Of a DNA stretch of 64,000 nucleotides, positions 34,724 to 43,226 are shown in pieces. Under the pieces are notes generated by a model, which was given only the letters and a program-made list of their open reading frames with translations, was not told where the DNA came from and ran no database searches. Within the stretch, counting starts at the first letter, position 1, and each line of letters opens with the position of its first letter. Position numbers and translations under genes: made by a program. The DNA lies in assembly GCF_024806495.1 (NCBI RefSeq), contig NZ_JANUFF010000010.1:1-64000 (forward strand), given 5' to 3'. The stretch is from Chryseobacterium sp. JUb7. GTDB taxonomy: Bacteria; Bacteroidota; Bacteroidia; Flavobacteriales; Weeksellaceae.

Positions 34724-37433
34724 TTTCGCGTTATTTACCGTGGTTTTGTTTTATCTGGCACTTTTATTCTTAGTCGCTCATTTGGCGGAGAAGAAAAAAA
34801 GTAAGCTTTGGATTAACAATCCTTACATCTACGCGCTTTCTTTGGCGGTGTACTGCACAGCCTGGACATACTACGGAAGCATTGGAGTTGCAGCGACAAG
34901 CGGCCTCAACTATCTCCCGATTTACATTGGTCCCATCATGGTAATTCCGGCATGGATTTACATTAATACCCGAATTGTACGGATTTCAAGAGTGAATAAA
35001 ATCAGCAGTTTGGCAGATTTCATTTCGTTGAGATACGGCAACAGCAGAAGCTTCAGTGCAATTATTACGATCGTCTGCCTTTTGGCTATTGTTCCCTATA
35101 TTGGTTTGCAGATTAAAGCTATTTCCGAAACTTTTCATTTAGTGACAGAAACTCCAATGTCGAATGATATTTTAACAGATAACGCAACTTTTGTTGTTGT
35201 CTTAATTGCTTTATTTTCTTCCTATTACGGAACAAAATACGTTGACGCTTCCGAAAAACGGTTGGGAATTATTTCAGCGATTGCTTTGGAGAGTTTTCTG
35301 AAACTTTTTTTCATTATTATTTTAGGATTTTTCGTGATTTATTTTGTCTTTGACGGATTTTCGGACATCTATGAAAAGGCGAGTAAATTTGAAGATTTTA
35401 AAGCAAAAAATACGTTCAACGGAATTGAGGGTGCGATGAACTGGATGGTGCTTTGTCTGATTTCAGGAACAGCGATTTGCATTCTCCCGAGACAGTTTCA
35501 CACCGCGATTGTGGAGAACAGACAGGAAAAACATATCAAAACAGCGATTTGGTTTTTTCCTCTTTATTTATTGATTTTCACCATTTTTATCTTTCCAATC
35601 GCTTGGGGTGGAAGGCTAATTTTTGATGGGCAAAACGTTAATCCTGAGTTCTACTCTATTTTAATTCCGCAACATTTTGGCAATACCTGGATTACGGTTT
35701 TTGTTTTTCTAGGAGGGTTAAGCTCTTGTATTTCAATGATTATTATATCTGCAATTACTTTGTCCATCATGCTTTCAAACAATTTGATTATTCCGTATGG
35801 TTTATTAGGAAAATTCAAATCAGAAAATGAAGTCCAGAATACGAGAAATATTACCAATATCCGAAAATTCAGCATTTTCGCACTGATTATCATGGCGTTT
35901 GCCTTTTACAAATATTTTATTTTAAAAACTTCGCTGGATTCAGTAGGTTTGATTTCATTTGTGGTGATCGGGCAACTTGCACCTGCTTTTTTTGGCGCTA
36001 TTTTCTGGCGAAGAGGAACTTATAAAGGTGCCGTAATCGGGCTATTGGCAGGATTGGCAATTTGCTATTTCGGGTTGATTATTCCTCAATATTATTTCTC
36101 TTACAATCAGGAACTCAAAGGCGTTTTGAGAGAAATGTATAATGCTTTTGACTTTTTTAAAATTTCGTTTTTGGGAAGAATTCCACAGATTTTCTTTTGG
36201 TCGATTTTAGTTAATACAGCACTTTTCAGCATCATTTCCGTAAGCGTAAAAGGAAATTATCGGGAAAGAAATTTCGCCGAATTATATGTTGATATCGATA
36301 AATACATTCAAAACCACGAAAATGCTTTCATCTGGCGCGGAACGGCTTATGTTTCAGATATTAAAAATATTCTGGAACGATTTTTAGGTAAAAACAAGAC
36401 AGAACAGGCGCTCAGAATTTTCAATTTAAAATATAATATTGATTCCCAGACTGAAACCGCAGATTCAAGATTTATCAAATTCTCGGAAAACCTTTTGGCA
36501 GGAAGAATAGGGACCGCTTCAGCAAAAATTTTAATTGAAGGAGTAACCAAAGAAGATAAAATTTCGTTAAAGGAAGTTTTAAACATTTTAGAAGAATCTA
36601 AAGAAAATATTACACTTAATAAAAAACTGACCGAACAGTCCGAAGAACTTCAAAAACTATCCGATGATTTACGGAAAGCCAATGAAAGTTTAATCATCAA
36701 AGACCATCAAAAAGACGATTTTCTGGATTCCGTTGCCCACGAATTAAGAACTCCGATTACCGCGATTCGTTCAGCCGGAGAAATTTTAGCAGACGATGAC
36801 GATATTCCCTTAGACATCAAAAGAGAATTTTTAAATAATATCATCACAGAATCTGACAGGTTGAGTGAAATTATTAATGATATTCTGTATCTGGATAAAC
36901 TTCAACATGGCGAAATTGTTTTACATATTCAGGAAAATAATATTATTGAAACGTATAAAAAAGCATTAAATCCGCTTTTACATCTGATTCAGCAGAAAAA
37001 TATTCATTTGAGTGAAGTCAATCTTCTCAATAACTTTTTGTTTGAATATGACGAAGCAAGGATGATTCAGTTATTTCAGAATATTTTAGGAAATGCTTTA
37101 AAATTTACGGATGAACAGGGAACAATTCAGGCTAAACTATCTGAAAAAGAAAATAACTTAGTCATTAAAATTTTCAACACCGGAAAACATATTCCCGAAG
37201 AAGATCTGGAAATGATTTTTGATAAATTTTACCAATCGAAAAATCAAAACATTTTAAAACCAACCGGAAGCGGACTGGGATTAGCCATTTCTAAAAAAAT
37301 CGTTCAGGCTCAGGGCGGAACGATAAAAGCAGAAAACAGCGGACTGGGCGTAACTTTTACGATTACTTTACCCAGAGGAAATGGAATTGAGGACAGAGAA
37401 CCCGAAGGGTTCAACAACAATAGCCGTAGGTGA
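34713..37433 (+). CDS. SLC5 (sodium:solute symporter)-histidine kinase fusion, CrbS-like
   Basis: 906 residues. About 1-500 form an SSF transporter fold (YALSLAVYCTAWTYYGSIG, TSGLNYLPIYIGP, SLADFISLRYGN). A STAC-like linker follows (roughly 530-640, with NILERFLGKNKTEQALRIF). Then come HisKA with the phospho-His676 in DSVAHELRTPITAI and HATPase_c with N-box NILGNALKF and G-box GSGLGLAIS. CrbS of Vibrio and Pseudomonas has this design and controls acs. The last residues (GIEDREPEGFNNNSRR) and the stop codon are supplied by a REP element, so the native C-terminus has been replaced. Confidence 0.9.
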   Translation: MMSSFALFTVVLFYLALLFLVAHLAEKKKSKLWINNPYIYALSLAVYCTAWTYYGSIGVAATSGLNYLPIYIGPIMVIPAWIYINTRIVRISRVNKISSLADFISLRYGNSRSFSAIITIVCLLAIVPYIGLQIKAISETFHLVTETPMSNDILTDNATFVVVLIALFSSYYGTKYVDASEKRLGIISAIALESFLKLFFIIILGFFVIYFVFDGFSDIYEKASKFEDFKAKNTFNGIEGAMNWMVLCLISGTAICILPRQFHTAIVENRQEKHIKTAIWFFPLYLLIFTIFIFPIAWGGRLIFDGQNVNPEFYSILIPQHFGNTWITVFVFLGGLSSCISMIIISAITLSIMLSNNLIIPYGLLGKFKSENEVQNTRNITNIRKFSIFALIIMAFAFYKYFILKTSLDSVGLISFVVIGQLAPAFFGAIFWRRGTYKGAVIGLLAGLAICYFGLIIPQYYFSYNQELKGVLREMYNAFDFFKISFLGRIPQIFFWSILVNTALFSIISVSVKGNYRERNFAELYVDIDKYIQNHENAFIWRGTAYVSDIKNILERFLGKNKTEQALRIFNLKYNIDSQTETADSRFIKFSENLLAGRIGTASAKILIEGVTKEDKISLKEVLNILEESKENITLNKKLTEQSEELQKLSDDLRKANESLIIKDHQKDDFLDSVAHELRTPITAIRSAGEILADDDDIPLDIKREFLNNIITESDRLSEIINDILYLDKLQHGEIVLHIQENNIIETYKKALNPLLHLIQQKNIHLSEVNLLNNFLFEYDEARMIQLFQNILGNALKFTDEQGTIQAKLSEKENNLVIKIFNTGKHIPEEDLEMIFDKFYQSKNQNILKPTGSGLGLAISKKIVQAQGGTIKAENSGLGVTFTITLPRGNGIEDREPEGFNNNSRR

Positions 37434-37478
37434 AACCTATGGAAGAAATAAAACACAAACCAGAACCCGACACGGTTC
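37398..37478. repeat. REP units at the kinase 3' end
   Basis: GAACCCGAAGGGTTC, then AATAGCCGTAGGTGAAACC and TATGG (37398-37442), and a partial hairpin GAACCCGACACGGTTC (37463-37478). The first unit is translated as the kinase C-terminus. Confidence 0.85.
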
Positions 37479-37501
37479 AATAATAAAAACACAAATGAAA
37501 A

Positions 37502-37945
37502 ATGGGAACATATCGATAAATATTTTATCATATCGTTTTCGGAACAAAACATCGGGAACCAACAATTAATGAAAATAATGAATCAGAGCTATACAAATAT
37601 ATTTGGGGTATTTTAAAGAATAAAAAATGTAAATTATATAGAATTAATGGAATGCCAGACCACATTCATATTTTTTGTGATCTGCATCCCAACATCAATC
37701 TCAGTAATTTGGTAAAAGATATAAAAGTTGCAACCAACTTATGGATGAAAGAATCGGCAATGTTTCCTGAATTTGTCGGATGGCAGGAAGGCTACGGAGC
37801 ATTTACCAGTTCAATGAGAGATAAGGAAAGAATTATAAATTATATAAAAAATCAAAAAGAGCATCATAAAACGGAAAATTTTGAGGATGAATTTAAAAAG
37901 CTTTTAGCAGAACATGGAATCGAACCAGAACAAACATTAAATTAA
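37502..37945 (+). pseudogene. REP-associated tyrosine transposase, nonsense-mutated second copy
   Basis: The same family as the intact gene at 17790-18236. Reading from ATG 37502 gives MGTYR, then TAA at 37517-37519 where the intact copy has Gln, then IFYHIVFGTKHRE in frame right to the end (EPEQTLN). So a single CAA-to-TAA change, or its equivalent, interrupts an otherwise complete 148-codon gene. HUH (DHIHIF) and the catalytic Tyr (INYIKNQKEHH) remain. Restart at ATG 37652 would lose the first third. Flanked by REP units on both sides. Confidence 0.88.
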
Positions 37946-37952
37946 TAATATT

Positions 37953-38046
37953 CAACCCTTTCGGGTTGGTTTATTGCGAATTATAATACGTATTCCATAT
38001 TCCATAGGTTTTACCTACGGCTATTAAAATTGAACCCTTCGGGTTC
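37953..38046. repeat. REP units right of the broken transposase
   Basis: CAACCCTTTCGGGTTG (37953-37968) and CCATAGGTTTTACCTACGG (38002-38020) followed by GAACCCTTCGGGTTC. Orientation is opposite to the units left of the gene, giving a symmetrical REP-transposase-REP arrangement. Confidence 0.85.
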
Positions 38047-38105
38047 TCTATTAAAAAAGAAAAAACAATGAAGTTGAACACAGCTAAACATACAAAAAGC
38101 ACCTT

Positions 38106-38468
38106 ATGAAAAAGATAATTATTGCGGATGATGAGCACAAAATATTAATGTCACTGGAATACAGTTTTAAGAAAAACGGCTACGATGTATACATTGCCAG
38201 AGACGGAACCGAGGTTTTGGAGTTTTTAAAAACCATGATTCCGGACGTTATTTTACTGGATATTATGATGCCGAATCTGGATGGTTACAGTACATTGGAT
38301 ATCATTAAACAAGACGAAAAATTAAAAGATACAAAAGTCATTTTTCTGAGTGCAAAAAACAACCCGAGAGATATTGAAAAGGGGTTGGAAATGGGAGCCG
38401 ATGCGTATGTTACAAAACCTTATTCTATTAAGAAATTGATGCAGCAGATTGAGGAAATGTTTGAATAG
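38106..38468 (+). CDS. receiver-only response regulator
   Basis: 120 residues, one REC domain and nothing else. The acidic pocket is Asp8/Asp9 and the phospho-acceptor Asp52 (LLDIMMPNLDG), with Ser82 (LSAKNN) and Lys104 (TKPYS). It follows the kinase gene after the transposase remnant and most likely is its partner. CrbR of Vibrio has a LuxR-type DNA-binding domain; this one lacks any output domain, so it must act through another protein or as a phosphate relay. Confidence 0.9.
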   Translation: MKKIIIADDEHKILMSLEYSFKKNGYDVYIARDGTEVLEFLKTMIPDVILLDIMMPNLDGYSTLDIIKQDEKLKDTKVIFLSAKNNPRDIEKGLEMGADAYVTKPYSIKKLMQQIEEMFE

Positions 38469-38501
38469 ACCAAAGAAGATAGAGAAAAGACTTCCACACC
38501 A

Positions 38502-38577
38502 GTCATTGCGAACGAAGTGAAGCAAACTCAAATAAAACATGAAGAGATTGCTTCGTCGCTACGCTCCTCACAATGAC
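38502..38577. repeat. GTCATTGCGA...CAATGAC inverted repeat
   Basis: GTCATTGCGAACGAAGTGAA pairs imperfectly with the right arm that ends CTCCTCACAATGAC. It sits between the receiver gene and the CoA-synthetase gene and contains an ATG (38573) that should not be used as the start of the latter. The type is common in bacterial spacers. Confidence 0.6.
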
Positions 38578-38596
38578 CCCAAACACAAAAATTAAT

Positions 38597-40483
38597 ATGA
38601 ATACAGACGATTTATTTAAACAAAGCATAGAAAATAAAGAGAATTTCTGGAAGAAACAGGCTCAGGAAATCGACTGGTTTGAATTCCCTACCCAAATTCT
38701 TTCAAAAGACAAAAATGAATATTCTCAATGGTTTTCTGATGGAAAGCTGAATATGTGTTATTTATGTATTGATAAACATATTGAAGACGGTTTTGGAGAG
38801 CAGATCGCGATCGTTTATGATTCCCCTGTTACCAATCAAAAGAAAACCTATACTTTCAGTCAGGCGAAGGAAGAAATTTCAAAACTGGCGGGAGGTTTGG
38901 CTTCTTTGGGACTGAAAAAAGGAGATACGGCTGTTATTTACATGCCGATGATTCCACAGACGCTTTTCGCCATGTTAGCCTGTGCGAGAATTGGCGTCAT
39001 TCACAATGTGGTTTTTGGTGGTTTTGCACCGAATGAATTGGTAGTAAGAATTGACGATTGCAAGCCAAAAGCATTAATTACAGCAACAGCCGGAGTAGAA
39101 ATAGCCAAGAGAATTCCATACTTACCTTTGGTTGAAAAAGCAATCGAATTAGCACAGGATAAAGTTGAAAATATTATTGTTTACAACAGAAAATTAGTAG
39201 ATAATCAACACGAAATGTTTGAGGGACTGATTGATTATGAAGAATTAGTTCAACAATCAGCACCTGCAGATTGCGTTTCTGTTGAATCTACCCATCCGCT
39301 TTATTTATTATACACCTCAGGAACAACAGGAAAACCTAAAGGAATCACGCGTGACACAGGAGGTTACGCTACAGCTTTGAAATTTTCCATGAAATACATT
39401 TACGGCGTTGAACAAGGAGAAACGTATTGGGCGGCATCCGATTTTGGTTGGGCTGTCGGCCACAGTTTTTCAGTTTACGGACCATTAATTAACAGAAATA
39501 CCACTATTATCTTCGAAGGAAAACCTATTATGACGCCGGATGCGGGAACATTTTGGAGAATCATTTCAGAATATAAAGTTTCGGTGATGTTTACGGCTCC
39601 AACAGCAATTCGAGCGATAAAAAAAGAAGATCCGAATGGAGAATTGGTTAAAAAATACGATTTAAGCCATTTCAAAAAACAATTTTTGGCGGGTGAAAGA
39701 TGTGATGTTGCTACGTTAGATTGGTTTGCAGAGCACATCGGAGTTCCTGCGATCGACCATTGGTGGCAGACAGAATCCGGTTGGCCGATGTTGGGTTTAA
39801 TGACTTTTGATGAAAATTATAAAATTAAAAGAGCTTCCGCCGGAAAACCAATTCCGGGCTATGATATTAAAATTTTTGATGAAAACGGATACGAATTGGA
39901 TGCCCACCAGGAAGGGTATTTAATTATCAAACTTCCACTTCCACCTGGAGCTTTGCTTGGAATCTGGAATGATAATGACCGATTTCAGGACAGTTATTTA
40001 TCACAATACAAAGGCTATTATTTCTCCGGAGACGGCGCGATAAAAGATGAAGACGGTTATATTTTTATTACAGGACGAGTTGACGACGTTATCAATGTTG
40101 CAGGACACCGGCTTTCGACTTCGGAAATGGAAGAAATTGTTTCATCACATCCTGATGTTGCAGAATGTGCGGTGGTCGGAATTGATGATGAACTGAAAGG
40201 ACAAATTCCTTTTGCATCGGTTGTTTTAAAGAACGGATCAACAATTTCAGAAAAAGAGGTTGAAAAAGATATTGTAAAATCAGTTCGTGAAAAAATAGGA
40301 GCTGTAGCCTGTCTTAAAAATGTAATGACTGTCAAGCGTTTGCCCAAAACACGTTCAGGAAAAATTTTAAGAAAACTGATAAGAACACTATTAGACAGGA
40401 AAGAATTTCAGATTCCGTCGACGATTGATGATGAAAAAATTATAGAAGAAATTCAGCAAAAAATCGAGGTATATAGGGCTTAA
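38597..40483 (+). CDS. prpE: propionyl-CoA synthetase-like acyl-CoA synthetase
   Basis: 628 residues of the acetyl-CoA synthetase family. ATP-binding YTSGTTGKPKGITRD, HNVVFGGFAPNELVVRIDD, the DHWWQTESGWPM core and the C-terminal acylation lysine in TRSGKILRKL are present. The DHWWQTESGW form (in place of DTWWQTETGG) and HNVVFGGF fit PrpE and not Acs, so propionate or a similar acid is the likely substrate. The start is set at 38597 because the earlier ATG lies in a repeat. Confidence 0.85.
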   Translation: MNTDDLFKQSIENKENFWKKQAQEIDWFEFPTQILSKDKNEYSQWFSDGKLNMCYLCIDKHIEDGFGEQIAIVYDSPVTNQKKTYTFSQAKEEISKLAGGLASLGLKKGDTAVIYMPMIPQTLFAMLACARIGVIHNVVFGGFAPNELVVRIDDCKPKALITATAGVEIAKRIPYLPLVEKAIELAQDKVENIIVYNRKLVDNQHEMFEGLIDYEELVQQSAPADCVSVESTHPLYLLYTSGTTGKPKGITRDTGGYATALKFSMKYIYGVEQGETYWAASDFGWAVGHSFSVYGPLINRNTTIIFEGKPIMTPDAGTFWRIISEYKVSVMFTAPTAIRAIKKEDPNGELVKKYDLSHFKKQFLAGERCDVATLDWFAEHIGVPAIDHWWQTESGWPMLGLMTFDENYKIKRASAGKPIPGYDIKIFDENGYELDAHQEGYLIIKLPLPPGALLGIWNDNDRFQDSYLSQYKGYYFSGDGAIKDEDGYIFITGRVDDVINVAGHRLSTSEMEEIVSSHPDVAECAVVGIDDELKGQIPFASVVLKNGSTISEKEVEKDIVKSVREKIGAVACLKNVMTVKRLPKTRSGKILRKLIRTLLDRKEFQIPSTIDDEKIIEEIQQKIEVYRA

Positions 40484-40543
40484 ACAAGAAATTAAGTATA
40501 AATTTAAAATAAATAAAATTCAAATTTCAAAAACGAAAGGGAT

Positions 40544-42451
40544 ATGAGAAATTACCTAATAGAAGATTTGCCACACTATTTTGAAGAGTATAAAAAGTCT
40601 ATCAAAAATCCTAAAAAATTCTGGGACAAGATAGCGGATCAAAATTTCGTATGGTATCAGAGATGGAGCAAGGTCGTAAAATATGATATGAATGAAGCCA
40701 AAATCACTTGGTTTAAAAATGCTAAATTAAATATTACAAAAAACTGTCTGGACAGGCATTTGGCCGTAAGAGGAGAAAAGACAGCAATCATTTGGGAACC
40801 GAACGATCCAAAAGAAGAAGCACAGCATATTTCTTACAACGAATTATACACAAGAGTCAATAAAACAGCCAATGTTTTAAAAGGTATGGGCATCGAAAAA
40901 GGCGACAGAGTCTGTATCTACCTTCCGATGATTCCTGAACTGGCGATTACGATGTTGGCTTGTGCGAAATTAGGTGCGGTTCACTCCGTTATTTTCGCCG
41001 GATTTTCCGCTTCTGCTGTTGCTTCAAGAGTGAATGACTGTGAAGCTAAAATGGTCATCACATCCGATGGAAGCTACAGAGGAAGTAAGGTTTTAGACTT
41101 AAAAAGCATCGTTGATGAAGCGTTGGAAAAAACACCAACCGTTGACAATGTTTTGGTGGTAAAAAGAACGCATAACGAAATCAAAATGAAGGACGGCAGA
41201 GATCATTGGATGGCTGATTTATATGAAAAAGCATCTGCTGATTTTGTGACTATCATTATGGATGCAGAAGATCCATTGTTTATTTTATACACTTCCGGTT
41301 CTACTGGAAAACCGAAAGGAATGCTTCACACATCCGCAGGTTACATGGTTTACACGGCTTATACGTTCAAAAACGTATTCAATTATAAAGAAAATGATAT
41401 TTATTGGTGTACTGCCGATATCGGCTGGATTACAGGACATTCGTATATTCTTTACGGACCATTATTAAACGGTGCAACAACCGTAATTTTCGAAGGGGTT
41501 CCTACATATCCTGAACCGGACAGATTCTGGGAAGTTATTGAAAAGCATAAAGTAACTCAATTCTACACAGCTCCGACTGCAATTCGTTCTTTAGCTAAAG
41601 AAAGCACAGAATGGGTGGATAAACATGATTTAAGCTCATTAAAAGTGATCGGTTCTGTTGGTGAACCTATTAATGATGAAGCCTGGCATTGGTTCAACGA
41701 TCATGTCGGAAAGAAAAAATGTCCAATTGTTGATACTTGGTGGCAGACTGAAACAGGAGGAATTATGATTTCGCCACTTCCTTTTGTAACCCCGACGAAA
41801 CCAACCTATGCCACTCTCCCATTGCCTGGAATTCAACCCGTTTTAATGGATGATAAACGTAATGAAATTTCAGGAAATCAGGTGACGGGAAATCTTTGCA
41901 TCCGCTTTCCTTGGCCGGGAATCGCAAGAACAATCTGGGGTGATCACCAACGATATAAAGAAACGTATTTTTCAGCTTTCCCGGGCAAATATTTTACAGG
42001 TGATGGAGCTTTGAGAGATGAGGTTGGTTATTACAGAATTACGGGCCGTGTGGACGATGTCGTTATCGTTTCAGGACATAATCTAGGAACAGCCCCGATT
42101 GAAGACAGCATCAACGAACACCCTGCTGTAGCTGAATCAGCGATTGTTGGTTATCCTCATGACATTAAAGGAAATGCTTTATATGGCTTTGTAATTTTAA
42201 AAGATTCCGGAGCCGACAGAAAGCAGGAAAATCTGGTAAAAGAGATCAATCAGTTGATTTCAGATCAGATTGGACCGATTGCAAAACTGGATAAAATTCA
42301 GTTTGTATCCGGGCTTCCGAAAACACGTTCAGGGAAAATTATGCGTAGAATTCTGAGAAAAATTGCGGAAGGCGATTTCAGTAATTTCGGGGATATTTCT
42401 ACTTTACTGAATCCGGAAATCGTGGAGGAAATTAAAAATGAAAGAATATAA
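40544..42451 (+). CDS. acs: acetyl-CoA synthetase
   Basis: Activates acetate with ATP and CoA. 635 residues. Motifs: YTSGSTGKPKGMLHTSAGY, GSVGEPINDEAWHWF, VDTWWQTETGGIMISPLPF and the regulatory lysine in TRSGKIMRRILR, which is acetylated in other bacteria. It is 60 bases downstream of the PrpE-like gene and closes the acetate/propionate locus, followed by a strong terminator. Confidence 0.96.
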   Translation: MRNYLIEDLPHYFEEYKKSIKNPKKFWDKIADQNFVWYQRWSKVVKYDMNEAKITWFKNAKLNITKNCLDRHLAVRGEKTAIIWEPNDPKEEAQHISYNELYTRVNKTANVLKGMGIEKGDRVCIYLPMIPELAITMLACAKLGAVHSVIFAGFSASAVASRVNDCEAKMVITSDGSYRGSKVLDLKSIVDEALEKTPTVDNVLVVKRTHNEIKMKDGRDHWMADLYEKASADFVTIIMDAEDPLFILYTSGSTGKPKGMLHTSAGYMVYTAYTFKNVFNYKENDIYWCTADIGWITGHSYILYGPLLNGATTVIFEGVPTYPEPDRFWEVIEKHKVTQFYTAPTAIRSLAKESTEWVDKHDLSSLKVIGSVGEPINDEAWHWFNDHVGKKKCPIVDTWWQTETGGIMISPLPFVTPTKPTYATLPLPGIQPVLMDDKRNEISGNQVTGNLCIRFPWPGIARTIWGDHQRYKETYFSAFPGKYFTGDGALRDEVGYYRITGRVDDVVIVSGHNLGTAPIEDSINEHPAVAESAIVGYPHDIKGNALYGFVILKDSGADRKQENLVKEINQLISDQIGPIAKLDKIQFVSGLPKTRSGKIMRRILRKIAEGDFSNFGDISTLLNPEIVEEIKNERI

Positions 42452-42480
42452 ATATTCATATCATATCATATATTAACAGA

Positions 42481-42508
42481 AACGGACTGATACGTCCGTT
42501 TTTTTTAT
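42481..42508 (+). terminator. acs terminator
   Basis: AACGGAC/GTCCGTT, a 7-bp stem with 6-base loop followed by T7, 30 bases past the acs stop codon. The rest of 42452-42747 is A/T-rich spacer with no gene. Confidence 0.8.
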
Positions 42509-42747
42509 TTTTAAGATTCCTCTACAAACGCGTAATTACAATTAAAATATGCTGTTTCGTTTTAAATCTGCAGAAGAATTTAATATTTCAATTAAAGAAT
42601 CATTTAAACACATGTTCAATAGGCATTATCATAAATTTTAACAATATTTTATAGATAAAATAACATAATTAAAATTTTATTAAAATTTATTCAATTTATA
42701 TTAGATTTAATTATTATCTTTAGAGTACAAACTTAAAACTATTGCTT

Positions 42748-43116
42748 ATGTCAAATATATTAGCTGGGTTATTTGAACATCACAGCGATTACAAACAACT
42801 TGAAACGGACTTGGAAAATTCAGGTTTCAAAAGTTCAGATTATATTGTTTATCTCAATGATAGCAACCATAACTCCCAATATCTGGCGAGTGTAGCAGTT
42901 AAAGATCACGAACAGGCTGAAAATGTTCGCAGGATTTTCAACCAAAATATCGCTTTAAAAACTTTTCTATTCGAAAATATGAGCCTCGAACAAACTCATT
43001 ATCAAAAGCTAAAAGACCTGATTCACGCGAGAAACAGAGCTGATATTCATAACAGCCCGGGTGTAAAAATTAAGTCCTCCAATAGTGGCATCGATTCCGC
43101 AGAAGTGAAATTTTAA
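42748..43116 (+). CDS. hypothetical protein, possibly YflT/general-stress-like
   Basis: 122 residues from ATG 42748 (MSNILAGLFEHHSDYKQLE); a TTG two codons earlier is possible. The N-terminal pattern LF(E)HHSDYKQLETDLENSGFKSSDYIVYL recalls the YflT/general-stress fold, but I am not sure. It is soluble and stands alone before the rel gene. Confidence 0.6.
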   Translation: MSNILAGLFEHHSDYKQLETDLENSGFKSSDYIVYLNDSNHNSQYLASVAVKDHEQAENVRRIFNQNIALKTFLFENMSLEQTHYQKLKDLIHARNRADIHNSPGVKIKSSNSGIDSAEVKF

Positions 43117-43138
43117 CAAAATATAAAGCTGATAACCG

Positions 43139-43168
43139 AAAACCCGCAGATCGTTTTGCGGGTTTTTT
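43139..43168 (+). terminator. terminator before rel
   Basis: A 10-bp stem AAAACCCGCA/TGCGGGTTTT followed by T-rich sequence. Confidence 0.75.
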
Positions 43169-43172
43169 ACTA

Positions 43173-43203
43173 TTTGAAAAGTGTAAAAATTTTCGTATTT
43201 TCG
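43173..43203 (+). promoter_or_regulatory. probable rel promoter
   Basis: TTTG (43173-43176) and TATTTTCG (43196-43203) with a 19-base spacer; the -7 box differs from TAnnTTTG at one base. The rel ATG is 24 bases further on. Confidence 0.5.
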
Positions 43204-43226
43204 TTTAAATATAGGTATTTGCACAA

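Noticed and set aside
37310..37552. 80-residue minus-strand frame across the kinase end and REP
   Set aside because: It is antisense to the kinase and repeat DNA, without protein features.
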